Of a stretch of 63,004 nt of DNA, positions 34,802 to 42,738 are shown piece after piece. Origin of the DNA: an uncultured Jannaschia sp. (lineage in GTDB: Bacteria; Pseudomonadota; Alphaproteobacteria; Rhodobacterales; Rhodobacteraceae); NCBI GenBank assembly GCA_947494145.1, contig CANLTZ010000020.1, forward strand, positions 1-63,004, given 5' to 3'. Each line of letters begins with the position of its first letter. Position 1 is the stretch's first letter. Both the position numbers and the translations under genes were made by a program. Below the pieces are notes generated by a model that worked only from the letters and a program-made list of their open reading frames with translations, did not search any database and had not been told where the DNA came from.

Positions 34802-35049
34802 CGCTGCAAGTTCTATACTTCGCCTGGCTGCGCGAACGGATCGGCCAGGGCCGCGAAACCGTCGAAACCGAAGCTGAAACCATCGCCGATCTGATCGCAG
34901 AATTGCGGGCGCGGGAAGACCGCTATGATCTGGCCTTCTCCGACACCAGCGCCTTGCGGGCCGCGTTGGACCAGAGGTTGGTCCCCCTCGACACGCCGCT
35001 GGCCGATGCGCGGGAGGTGGCCTTCTTCCCCCCGATGACAGGCGGATGA
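34798..35049 (+). CDS. moaD: Molybdopterin synthase small subunit
   Basis: This 83-residue ubiquitin-fold protein ends in the required Gly-Gly (FFPPMTGG), which carries the thiocarboxylate used by molybdopterin synthase. Start MTLQVLYFAWLRERIG is typical. It overlaps pgsA by 4 nt and moaE by 4 nt, so the three genes are translationally coupled. Confidence 0.93.
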   Translation: MTLQVLYFAWLRERIGQGRETVETEAETIADLIAELRAREDRYDLAFSDTSALRAALDQRLVPLDTPLADAREVAFFPPMTGG

Positions 35050-35501
35050 GCGCGCCGCGCATCATCGTGACGGAGGCCGATTTCGACCTCGGGGCAGAGG
35101 CCGCGCGGCTGGAAGATGGCCCCGATACCGGCGCCGTCGTGACCTTCACCGGACGGGTGCGCGACGTGAAAGATGGGCTGCACTATATGCAGCTCGAACA
35201 CTACCCCAGCATGACCGAACGGGCCTTGACGGACATAGCAGAGCAAGCCCAGGCGCGTTGGCCGCTGTCGGGCGTCACCATCATCCATCGCCATGGCACG
35301 CTACGACCCGGTGACCGGATCATGATGGTGGCCACGGCGTCGCGCCACAGGGACGCCGCGTTGCAATCGGCGTCTTTTCTAATGGATTACCTGAAGTCGC
35401 GTGCGCCCTTCTGGAAGAAGGAAGTCACCGACAAGGGCGCATCCTGGGTGGAAGCGCGGCAGTCGGATGAGGATGCGTTGGAGAGTTGGGGCAAAGACTA
35501 G
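35046..35501 (+). CDS. moaE: Molybdopterin synthase catalytic subunit
   Basis: This 151-residue MoaE shows VVTFTGRVRD, LEHYPSMTERAL, the IHRHGTLRPGD loop and the catalytic-lysine region DYLKSRAPFWKKE. It converts cyclic pyranopterin monophosphate to molybdopterin together with MoaD. ATG 35046 overlaps the moaD stop. Confidence 0.94.
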   Translation: MSAPRIIVTEADFDLGAEAARLEDGPDTGAVVTFTGRVRDVKDGLHYMQLEHYPSMTERALTDIAEQAQARWPLSGVTIIHRHGTLRPGDRIMMVATASRHRDAALQSASFLMDYLKSRAPFWKKEVTDKGASWVEARQSDEDALESWGKD

Positions 35502-35530
35502 CGTACCCCTGGCAAGGCGATGCGACTGCA

Positions 35531-35551
35531 GGCCCCTAGCGTGAAGGGGCC
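35531..35551. terminator. Hairpin between convergent moaE and Hint genes
   Basis: GGCCCCT and AGGGGCC form a perfect seven-pair stem with a seven-base loop (AGCGTGA). It lies 30 nt after moaE and covers the last codons of the convergent Hint gene. There is no U tract, so intrinsic termination is uncertain. Confidence 0.35.
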
Positions 35552-36528
35552 CGGCGCAGAAGTTCCGTGGCCTTCAATCCATCCAGATCCGAAGCAGATG
35601 GCTCGATCCCGGCTCGGGGCTCTTGGCGGCGGCCGGCCATCCGGCGGGCCAGGTCCACCGCCAAGTCTTCATCGAGGCCGGCCAGGACTTCGGGGGAAAC
35701 CAGCAAGCTTTCTGCCGGAATGCCCTCCACATAGATGATTTCGTGGGCGTCGAAGAGAAGGTGGAAATATTCGACATACCGCCCCCTGTCGCGCCAGATC
35801 TGTTCGCCATCCACCAGGTGGCGGGCGCGGATCAGAAGCTCCGCCTCGCCACTGCTGTTACCCTCTCGGCGTCGGTAGATGAACAGCCGGTGGTCGGGGG
35901 ACAGGACCAGGTCGTCGGCATTTTTGAGGGCGTCTTTTTCGATAACCACAGGCGCATTCGACCCTTCGGCCCGCACGGTTTGGCGCCCGATCCAACGAAC
36001 CGGTTGCGGGCCATGATCGCGGGTCAGCAGGCGGTCGCCGACCTCCAATTGTTCGACGGGTTGCTGTCGGCCCCCGGCAAGGGTCACCTTTGTGCCGCGG
36101 GCGAAGCTGACCTGAGCGACATTGGCAAGCTCGCCCTCCACTTCGGCTGAGGAAATGAGCGTGTATTCTTCAGCCGGTGACAGCGGGCCCAGCGGCAGGG
36201 CAAGACGCGCCCCATCCAATTCCAGCACCAGCACTTCGACGGTGGCGCCGTGCTCGCTCATAATCTGGTGGCGTGCGATTGGGTTGACCGCAAGTCCCGC
36301 GCGTCCGATGGAAGAGCCTTCCGCGACGACCATACCATCGCGGGAACGGGCCAGCACCAGCTCCTTCGGGGTGATGCCGTCATCCAGGGCGTAGATATCG
36401 CCCGCGACGACTTGATCGACCCCACCAATCGGGTCACCCATCAGCGCGCCGGTATCCACGCGCAAGGAGTGTGCGGGGAAAACGGTGCAGCGGCTAAGCG
36501 CTGAAAGCGGGGAATCGACCTCGGCCAT
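35536..36528 (-). CDS. Hint-domain (Hedgehog/intein-type) protein
   Basis: This 330-residue protein has a Hint_2-type domain at about 139-280: the start SFARGTKVTLAGGRQQPVEQ, LEVGDRLLTRDHG, LVLSPDHRLFIYRR and a closing FHLLFDAHEIIYVEGIPAES. In self-splicing or self-cleaving Hint domains the first residue is a Cys; here it is Ser141 (AQVSFARGT). The 138 residues before it contain no recognised domain. Related proteins are abundant in Rhodobacteraceae and have no agreed function. I chose ATG 36528; TTG 36558 is possible. Confidence 0.8.
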   Translation of the reverse strand: MAEVDSPLSALSRCTVFPAHSLRVDTGALMGDPIGGVDQVVAGDIYALDDGITPKELVLARSRDGMVVAEGSSIGRAGLAVNPIARHQIMSEHGATVEVLVLELDGARLALPLGPLSPAEEYTLISSAEVEGELANVAQVSFARGTKVTLAGGRQQPVEQLEVGDRLLTRDHGPQPVRWIGRQTVRAEGSNAPVVIEKDALKNADDLVLSPDHRLFIYRRREGNSSGEAELLIRARHLVDGEQIWRDRGRYVEYFHLLFDAHEIIYVEGIPAESLLVSPEVLAGLDEDLAVDLARRMAGRRQEPRAGIEPSASDLDGLKATELLRRAPSR

Positions 36529-36673
36529 CTGGCGAGTATGGGCCCAGATCGGCGGCAAAAACAGGGCGGCGCCATGACCGTTTCCAGAAGCGATCCGTGG
36601 CTCAGGGTGGATTCGCGGATGCGGCCCGTGCGGCGGAATGCTACGCCCGTCCTAACGTAAGGAGGGAACGCAG

Positions 36674-37453
36674 ATGGATTTGGGGATCAAAGGCAAGCGG
36701 GCACTAGTTTGCGCGTCATCCAAGGGCTTGGGCTTGGGTTGTGCGGTCGCCCTGGCGGAGGCGGGCGTCGATTTGGTGATGAACGCCCGAGGGGCCGAGG
36801 CGCTGGAGCAATCGGCAGCGGATATCCGCGCGCGCTTTGGCGTGGAGGTGACTGCCATTGCTGCAGATATCACCACGGAAGACGGGCGTGCGGAGGTGTT
36901 GGACGCAGCCGGTGCCCTGGACATCCTGGTGACCAACGCCGGTGGACCGCCGCCCGGCCTTTGGTCGGATTGGGACCGGGACGATTTCATCGCCGCGCTC
37001 GACGCGAACATGCTGACGCCCATCGCGTTGATGACCAGGCTGCTGCCCCCAATGATGGAACGCGGCTGGGGCCGGGTGGTCAATATCACCTCCCAATCGG
37101 TGAAGGCGCCCATCCCCGTGCTGGGCCTATCCAATGCTGCGCGCACGGGTTTGACCGGCTATGTCGCGGGCACGGCCCGGCAAGTGGCATCTGCGGGCGT
37201 GACAATCAACAACCTGTTGCCAGGTATCCACGACACTGACCGGGCGATACAGCTCGATCAGGGGGTAAGCCGTCAGCAGAACATCTCAGTTGAGGATGCG
37301 CGTAGCCGACGGGAGGCCACCATCCCCGCCCGCCGCTATGGCACCAAGGAGGAGTTCGGCCAGGCCTGCGCTTTCCTGTGTTCCAAACATGCGGGTTTCA
37401 TCGTGGGACAGAACCTGCTGGCCGATGGCGGCGCGACGGTGGCCACCATCTAA
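36674..37453 (+). CDS. SDR-fold protein with altered catalytic residues
   Basis: This 259-residue protein has the SDR Rossmann fold (LVCASSKGLGLG, ILVTNAGG, ending GGATVATI). The glycine motif is modified (Cys-Ala-Ser-Ser-Lys-Gly-Leu-Gly in place of the classic start). Ser140 is present (VNITSQSVKAP), but the Tyr-x3-Lys pair aligns with Ser153-Asn-Ala-Ala-Arg157. A beta-ketoacyl-reductase-like SDR subgroup with an imperfect tetrad is known, and this protein fits it. A ribosome-binding site GGAGG (36661-36665) precedes the ATG. Its stop overlaps that of the convergent TspO-like gene by 3 nt. Confidence 0.85.
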   Translation: MDLGIKGKRALVCASSKGLGLGCAVALAEAGVDLVMNARGAEALEQSAADIRARFGVEVTAIAADITTEDGRAEVLDAAGALDILVTNAGGPPPGLWSDWDRDDFIAALDANMLTPIALMTRLLPPMMERGWGRVVNITSQSVKAPIPVLGLSNAARTGLTGYVAGTARQVASAGVTINNLLPGIHDTDRAIQLDQGVSRQQNISVEDARSRREATIPARRYGTKEEFGQACAFLCSKHAGFIVGQNLLADGGATVATI

Positions 37454-38154
37454 GCGCGTTGCAGCCCCAACTGTCGCAGCGTGGCACCGGCGGCCATAAA
37501 GGCCGCCACAAGTGCCACGATGCCAACCAGGTCCAGGCCGTTGCGTGCCGTTATGGCGGCCAGGGCCCAGACCAACGCTGTGCCATAAAGCAGCGAGGCG
37601 CGCAGCCGCAAGATCACCAGGGCGATGGCCACAGCCAGCGCAATGGCCGTCAGGGCCCAGCCCACCTGACCGAAGGGTGGGATGCCCCAGCCCGACCCGA
37701 TCAGGCCGATCGAGACCGCCGATGCCGCTGTCAGCCAGCCTGCGTAAAGGCCAATGGGCGCGCGCAGCAGCCAAAGATCGTCTTCCGGGGTGCGGATTAA
37801 CGCGACAAGTGCGCCGACCAGCATCACCCAGATCAGGATTGTCGCCCAGATTGCCGATTGCAGCGCCACGGGCAGCCAGATGGCCCCGACTACCAGGCTG
37901 ACCAGCAGGGGGAAGCGCGTGTAGTCCCATTGCGGGTCATCGCGGCGTTGCCAGAGGCCGAAGCCTGCGCTGATCAAAAGCCAAAGGTAGATCAGGCCCC
38001 AGATCGAAAAGGCGTAGCCCGCCGGTTGCACCGGCGGGTTTTCGAGCGGGATGGGGAATTGTTCGGGCCGAAAGCCTCCGAAGTCCGGCACGAGGAACGG
38101 GGACGCCGCAAAAGCCAGCGTGGCAAGCAAGATCAGGATGGCGCGTATCGTCAT
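37450..38154 (-). CDS. TspO/MBR-related tryptophan-rich membrane protein
   Basis: This 234-residue integral membrane protein has about seven hydrophobic helices and many Trp residues (FSIWGLIYLWLL, AIWLPVALQSAIWATI, DLWLLRAPIGLYAGWLTA). The pattern resembles proteins annotated as tryptophan-rich sensory proteins, which are longer than the classical five-helix TspO of about 160 residues. Ligand and role are unknown. The N-terminal segment MTIRAILILLATLAFAASPF could be a signal anchor. Confidence 0.65.
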   Translation of the reverse strand: MTIRAILILLATLAFAASPFLVPDFGGFRPEQFPIPLENPPVQPAGYAFSIWGLIYLWLLISAGFGLWQRRDDPQWDYTRFPLLVSLVVGAIWLPVALQSAIWATILIWVMLVGALVALIRTPEDDLWLLRAPIGLYAGWLTAASAVSIGLIGSGWGIPPFGQVGWALTAIALAVAIALVILRLRASLLYGTALVWALAAITARNGLDLVGIVALVAAFMAAGATLRQLGLQRA

Positions 38155-38209
38155 GGTAGTTGGCTAACCCGCCTTATGCGCCGGCGAAAGCGTCTCCGAG
38201 CATTGCATT

Positions 38210-39661
38210 TCACTGGGTCCAGCGCACGGCGGTCAGGTCGTTGGCCTGGGTTGGCGCATTCTCCCACAGGCCCTCGATCTGGGCATTGGCCACACCTGTC
38301 TTGGCCAGTTGGAACAGGTACGCATTGACATAATCGTCAGCAATCATGCGCTGCGCGTCTTGCAGCAATTGGGACCGCATGACCGGGTCGGCTGTGGAGC
38401 CGATCTGATCCATCAGGGCCTGGAAAGCCGCGCTGTCATACTGAAAATAGTAATCCGGGCGGGCATAGATGTTGATGTCGGCGGGTTCGGTATGGCTGAC
38501 GATGGTCAGGTCGAAATCCTTACCGCGGAAGACCTGTTCCAGCCATTGGGCCCATTCCAGGTTCTCGATCTGGGTCTCGATACCGACTTCGCGAAGTTGG
38601 CTTGCCACGATTTCCCCGCCGCGCCGCGCGTAGGAGGGTGGGGGCAGCATCAAGCGCAGCGTCGGCACTTCGCCGATCTCGGCCAGGAGGGCGCGGGCGC
38701 GGTCCGGGTCATGGGCTGACTTTTCGGTCAGATCCACATAGTCGGGATTGTGCGGGGCGAAATGGGTGCCGATGGGCGTGCCGTAGCCGAACATCGCGCC
38801 GTCGATGATTTCCTGCCGGTCTACGGCGTAGGAAATGGCCTGGCGCAATTCGGGCGAAAGGTTGGCGTTGTTCATCCCCAGGATTGTCTCCCCCTCGGTG
38901 GAACCGACGATGACGTCGAAGCGAGGATCGGCTTCGAAATTGGCCAGCGTTTCGGGCGCGGGGAAGTTGGGGAAGGCGTCCACGTCGCCTGCCATCATGG
39001 CGGCGAAGGCGGCATTGGGGTCTGAGATGAATTTGAAGGTGGCTTGCTGCAAGGCCGGGGCGTCGCCCCAATAGTCGGGGTTTGCCACAAGTTCGACCCT
39101 GTCGCCCTGAACCCATTCCGCGAACCGGAACGGCCCGGTGCCGACGGGGTTGGTGGCGTTGGTATCAGCCGATTCCGGCGCAACGATTACCGCATCACCC
39201 CAGGCCAGGTTGAAGGGCAGGTTCCCATTGGGCGCGCTCAGCGTCAGGCGGACGGTGGTCGCGTCCACAGCCTCGACCGTCTCGATCCCTTCGAACAGCG
39301 CTTTCTGGGCATTCGTGGACTCCTCCGCCCGGGCGCGGTCCAGGGCGAAGACCACGTCATCGGCGTCGAAACTGGTGCCATCATGGAAGGTGACCCCTTC
39401 GGCCAGGTCGAAGGTCCAGATTGTGCCGTCCTCCGACACGTCCCAAGATCGGGCCAGGGCTGGCTGAATTGTGCCATCGGGGCCAAACCGGGTCAGGCCT
39501 TCGAAAAGGTTGGCATAGACCACTTCGTCAATCGCCGCGGCCGCCCCGCCGGTAGGGTCCAGATTCGGCGGCTCCAACACCATGCCGATGGTGATGTCGG
39601 TCTGCTGGGCAAGCACAGGTGCAGCGCTTAGCAGCAAGATGGCGGTGGGTCTGGTCAGCAT
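38210..39661 (-). CDS. Peptide/nickel-type ABC transporter substrate-binding protein
   Basis: This 483-residue exported protein has a signal peptide (LTRPTAILLLSAAPVLAQ) and an SBP_bac_5 (family 5) fold, with the start EPPNLDPTGGAAAAIDEVVY, VANLFEGL-like YANLFEGLTRF, and LARSWDVSEDGTIWTFDL. Such periplasmic proteins bind oligopeptides, opines or nickel complexes. No permease or ATPase gene lies next to it, so it is an orphan or is shared with a distant transporter. ATG 39661 was chosen because it gives a normal signal peptide. Confidence 0.9.
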   Translation of the reverse strand: MLTRPTAILLLSAAPVLAQQTDITIGMVLEPPNLDPTGGAAAAIDEVVYANLFEGLTRFGPDGTIQPALARSWDVSEDGTIWTFDLAEGVTFHDGTSFDADDVVFALDRARAEESTNAQKALFEGIETVEAVDATTVRLTLSAPNGNLPFNLAWGDAVIVAPESADTNATNPVGTGPFRFAEWVQGDRVELVANPDYWGDAPALQQATFKFISDPNAAFAAMMAGDVDAFPNFPAPETLANFEADPRFDVIVGSTEGETILGMNNANLSPELRQAISYAVDRQEIIDGAMFGYGTPIGTHFAPHNPDYVDLTEKSAHDPDRARALLAEIGEVPTLRLMLPPPSYARRGGEIVASQLREVGIETQIENLEWAQWLEQVFRGKDFDLTIVSHTEPADINIYARPDYYFQYDSAAFQALMDQIGSTADPVMRSQLLQDAQRMIADDYVNAYLFQLAKTGVANAQIEGLWENAPTQANDLTAVRWTQ

Positions 39662-39731
39662 ATCGGTTCTCCCGGTCGTTGGGGCGAACTTGGCGTGTCT
39701 GACCAGGGGGGGCAAGCGCTGTTGGTCTGCG

Positions 39732-40220
39732 TCAGGTGCAGGGGGCAGGGTCGATCTGCGTTGGCGGCAGAAGCCAAATCGGGCGGGACCCGGGTGGGCC
39801 AGCGATTGATATCGCCATGGAGCCGGGCTCGGAAGATGGGGTTTGACGGCAAGGCGCGGTCGCGAACATGACAGAGGCTTCGCCATCACCGGTCGCGTTT
39901 TCTATGCCGTCTTGGACCGCGCGAAGCGCCGGCAGCGCCGCCGGGTCGATGCCAAAGACGCGCACGCCATCAACAGGCGTGCTTTCGGTTCCGAACCGGT
40001 CTTCGGTGGGGACAAGCGCGGTTTTCACGGGCGCCGCTGAAACGGATGTCGCCAAGGTCATGACCGGCGGGTCCGACACGAGGCCATCGGACAGAGCGAC
40101 GGAGACACGCAAGTCGGCGAAGTCCACCTCTCTCGGGTCCAGCCGCTCGGCGACGGGGTTGGGTGCTGTACAGGCGGTGGCGCAGGCGAGCGCCAGAATG
40201 GGAAGGAAGCGGGTTGTCAT
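39732..40220 (-). CDS. Hypothetical lipoprotein
   Basis: This 162-residue protein has a lipoprotein signal (TTRFLPILALACATAC, Cys at about 17), followed by a domain I do not recognise. The segment DLRVSVALSDGLVSDPPVM and two late cysteines (ATAPC, DPAPC) are visible. It is divergent from the DUF2975 gene with a 58-nt AT-rich promoter region between. ATG 40220 fits the signal peptide best. Confidence 0.7.
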   Translation of the reverse strand: MTTRFLPILALACATACTAPNPVAERLDPREVDFADLRVSVALSDGLVSDPPVMTLATSVSAAPVKTALVPTEDRFGTESTPVDGVRVFGIDPAALPALRAVQDGIENATGDGEASVMFATAPCRQTPSSEPGSMAISIAGPPGSRPIWLLPPTQIDPAPCT

Positions 40221-40245
40221 TTCAAGCTCGTTTTGCAATGATTCT

Positions 40246-40262
40246 TTTCTGTTTTACAGAAA
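40246..40262. promoter_or_regulatory. Inverted repeat, candidate operator of the DUF2975/HTH pair
   Basis: TTTCTG-TTTTA-CAGAAA is a perfect 6+6 inverted repeat with a 5-nt spacer. It lies in the divergent promoter region, 16 nt upstream of the DUF2975 start. Because the HTH regulator is encoded in the same transcript, autoregulation through this site is the simplest hypothesis. Confidence 0.4.
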
Positions 40263-40278
40263 TAAATGGGGGCAAGCA

Positions 40279-40794
40279 ATGGATGACGTCTTGACCGGCC
40301 ATATCCGCGTTATCGTGGTTATCTTGCGCTTTATTGGCTGGGTGGCGGTGGTTTGCTGCATCAGTCTGGGCCTTGTGCTGGCGGCATTCCCCGGCGCTGT
40401 GGAATATTTCTTGCCCGAGGCGCAGGGTATTGGCAGAGGTCAGCGTATCGCGCTGATCGTGATTGGTATCGTGAACCTGGTGCCGGGTGTCTTCGCCGCC
40501 CATGCCCTGGCGCGGTTGGCGGGGGTTTGGCTTGATGGCCATGTCTTCTCAGGTCGGGCCATTCGCTGGCTGCCCCAGATGGGCTGGTCTTTGATCGCGG
40601 CTGGGTTTCTGTCGATTTTGGTCGGCCCGCTGATCGATATGGTTCTGGCTTTTGGGGCGGATTCTGGGTCTGTATCGATCCAGGTCAGCTCAGGGCACCT
40701 TGCGACCTTGGTTGCCGGAGGGTTGCTTATCGTGCAAGGCCGCGTCATGGCCCAAGCCGCGCGCATCGCTGAAGAAAACGGTCAGTTCATCTGA
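40279..40794 (+). CDS. DUF2975-like membrane protein
   Basis: This 171-residue protein has four hydrophobic helices (about 9-36, 55-76, 95-120, 135-155) in the DUF2975 pattern: an AxHALARLAGVWLDGHVFS segment in the middle, and the ending AQAARIAEENGQFI. DUF2975 genes are typically followed by a small YozG-like Cro/C1 regulator, as here; the function of the pair is not established. Its stop overlaps the regulator start (TGATG). Confidence 0.8.
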   Translation: MDDVLTGHIRVIVVILRFIGWVAVVCCISLGLVLAAFPGAVEYFLPEAQGIGRGQRIALIVIGIVNLVPGVFAAHALARLAGVWLDGHVFSGRAIRWLPQMGWSLIAAGFLSILVGPLIDMVLAFGADSGSVSIQVSSGHLATLVAGGLLIVQGRVMAQAARIAEENGQFI

Positions 40795-41015
40795 TGGGCA
40801 TCATCGTCCGGTTGGACGTCATGATGGCGCGCCGCAAGATGCGAGGGCGCGACTTGGCCGCGCAAGTGGGGATTACGGAAGCGAACCTGTCACTGCTGAA
40901 ATCCGGCAAGGTGAAAGGCGTTCGTTTTTCGACGCTCGCGCGGATCTGCGAAATCCTGGACTGTCAGCCGGGCGACCTGCTGGAATGGGTGCCCGACGAA
41001 AACGCCTCTAGGTAG
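40794..41015 (+). CDS. Small Cro/C1-type helix-turn-helix regulator (YozG-like)
   Basis: This 73-residue single-domain protein has the HTH_XRE pattern: IIVRLDVMMARRKMRGRDLA, then VGITEANLSLLKSGKVKGV, and the closing LARICEILDCQPGDLLEW. It is translationally coupled to the DUF2975 gene. Its last 52 nt overlap the end of the convergent IMPACT-family gene. Likely target: the inverted repeat at 40246-40262. Confidence 0.9.
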   Translation: MGIIVRLDVMMARRKMRGRDLAAQVGITEANLSLLKSGKVKGVRFSTLARICEILDCQPGDLLEWVPDENASR

Positions 41016-41344
41016 GTGCGCATGGCTGTCTGAACGTGGCGAAACCGGTCGCCACCTAAGTGCTTGCCCCCATACCAGCGTGTGACGATCACCACATGGT
41101 CGCGCAAGTCGTTTCGTTCCAACATCCGCAGGATGACCATGCCTGCGCCAGCCTCGCCATCATCGTTCTTCGCGGCGCCATCCGCCCCGATAAGGGCCCA
41201 GCTATTATGCGTCGCCTTGGCGAATTTCTTGTCACGGCAGAGCGTTTTGACGACCTTTTTCGCCTCGGCCCCATCCTGCGCCGGGGCGCCCGAGACGGCA
41301 TAGCGGCTGCCCCGGTCATTGATATCCAGATGGATGACCTTCAT
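40964..41344 (-). CDS. IMPACT/YigZ-family protein
   Basis: This 126-residue protein is the N-terminal IMPACT domain alone (YigZ itself is about 200 residues). The diagnostic segment IVTRWYGGKHLGGDRFRHV is present. Its cellular role is unclear; the family is linked to translation control in eukaryotes. The start ATG 41344 overlaps the stop of the M20 gene (ATGA), so the two are probably cotranscribed. The 3' end overlaps the convergent HTH gene. Confidence 0.8.
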   Translation of the reverse strand: MKVIHLDINDRGSRYAVSGAPAQDGAEAKKVVKTLCRDKKFAKATHNSWALIGADGAAKNDDGEAGAGMVILRMLERNDLRDHVVIVTRWYGGKHLGGDRFRHVQTAMRTYLEAFSSGTHSSRSPG

Positions 41345-42609
41345 CCCAGAAGATCGTGCAAGGCCAATGCCATGACCTTCGCGCTGTCGACCATGTCGTC
41401 GACCCCGATCCATTCGTCGGGCTGGTGGGCGAGGTCCAGGATACCCGGCCCATAGGCGATGCAGTTTTTCAGTCGCCCAATGCGGTCGATATGCTTCTGG
41501 TCGTAGGTCCCGGGCGAGATGACGAATTCCGCCGACTTGCCCATCACGGCATGAACGGCGTCTTGCACGGTGCGAACGATGGGTGCGTCTTGGGGCGTCA
41601 GCGTGGGCAATACCTCGAACAGGTCGCGGATTTCGTAGCGGAAATCGGGGCGGGTTTCGCGCACGCGCTCCATCATCTGGGTGACTTCGTGTTTCACCTC
41701 GGCGATGTCTTCCTCGATCAGAAAGCGCCGGTCGATGGTGATGGTGCAGCGGTCGGGTACGCAGGGGGAAGGCAGGCCGGTATAGCTTTCGTCCTGTACC
41801 GGCTCACCCCCATGGATGGCGTTGATGTTGAGCGTGGATTGCCGCGCGCCATCGGGCACGATGGGCATGTCGGTGCGCCGACCGGCCAGAAGTGGGAACA
41901 GCGTGCGCTCCATCTCGGCAATTACGGCACCCATATGGCGCACGGCACAATCGCCCAGAAACGGCATGGAGCCGTGGGCGATATGGCCCTTCGTCTCGAT
42001 CTCGGCCCACCAGACGCCGCGATGGCCCAGGCAGATGCGATCCTTGTTTAAGGGCTCGGGGATAATGACGTGCTGCACGCGCGCGGGATCGAAAAAGCCG
42101 CGTTCCGCTAGATAGGCCACGCCGCCATAGCCGCCCGATTCCTCGTCGGCGGTAGCGCTGATTTCGATGGCGCCGCGGAAGCCGGGGTTGAGGTCAGCAA
42201 ACGCTTCGGCCGCGATGATGGACGTGGCCAACCCGCCTTTCATGTCGCAGGTGCCGCGACCATAGATGCGGCCATCCGCCAGTTCGGCGCCGAACGGTTC
42301 GCGCGTCCAACCTTCTCCCACGGCGACCACGTCGTGGTGGCTGTTGAAATGGACGCATTCCCCGGGGTGCGGCCCTTCCAGCCGGCAGACCACGTTCCAA
42401 CGTGGATGTTGGGTGGAATCCCCCAACGCCCCTTCTGCACGCACCATCTGCACATCCCACCCGCGGGCGCCCAGCCGCTCCCCCACCAGGGCGCAGATAT
42501 CGCGGTAATGGCGACCGGGCGGGTTCAGGGTGGGAATGCGGACAAGGTCTTGCGTCAGGGCGATGAGCGCGGCGTGGCGGTCTTCGATTTCCTTGAGCAG
42601 CGCGTCCAT
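41341..42609 (-). CDS. M20 family metallo-deacylase/peptidase (ArgE/DapE-like)
   Basis: This 422-residue protein has the M20 metal-site pattern: a His-x-Asp equivalent in FNSHHDVVAVGEGW, the bridging Asp in YGRGTCDMKGG, the Glu pair in TADEESGGYGG, and a dimerisation domain (about 185-300). Members deacylate acetylornithine, succinyl-diaminopimelate and related compounds; the substrate cannot be assigned. ATG 42609 has GGGAGGGG just upstream. Confidence 0.88.
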   Translation of the reverse strand: MDALLKEIEDRHAALIALTQDLVRIPTLNPPGRHYRDICALVGERLGARGWDVQMVRAEGALGDSTQHPRWNVVCRLEGPHPGECVHFNSHHDVVAVGEGWTREPFGAELADGRIYGRGTCDMKGGLATSIIAAEAFADLNPGFRGAIEISATADEESGGYGGVAYLAERGFFDPARVQHVIIPEPLNKDRICLGHRGVWWAEIETKGHIAHGSMPFLGDCAVRHMGAVIAEMERTLFPLLAGRRTDMPIVPDGARQSTLNINAIHGGEPVQDESYTGLPSPCVPDRCTITIDRRFLIEEDIAEVKHEVTQMMERVRETRPDFRYEIRDLFEVLPTLTPQDAPIVRTVQDAVHAVMGKSAEFVISPGTYDQKHIDRIGRLKNCIAYGPGILDLAHQPDEWIGVDDMVDSAKVMALALHDLLG

Positions 42610-42680
42610 GTCCCCTCCCACGTGGTGTCGGGGTCACAGTGTGACAAAACCGCCCAGTGCGCCAGTTCAAAGCCGCAAAA

Positions 42681-42693
42681 CAGTTCTTAACTG
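42681..42693. promoter_or_regulatory. Short palindrome in the divergent promoter of the AAA+ cluster
   Basis: CAGTT-CTT-AACTG is a perfect 5+5 inverted repeat, 45 nt before the first start codon of the coiled-coil/AAA+ operon, in a 129-nt region between divergent genes. It may be an operator or chance. Confidence 0.25.
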
Positions 42694-42738
42694 AATGTTA
42701 CGGTAGACATCAGAAATCCAGGTAGGAGGGCACGGCGA

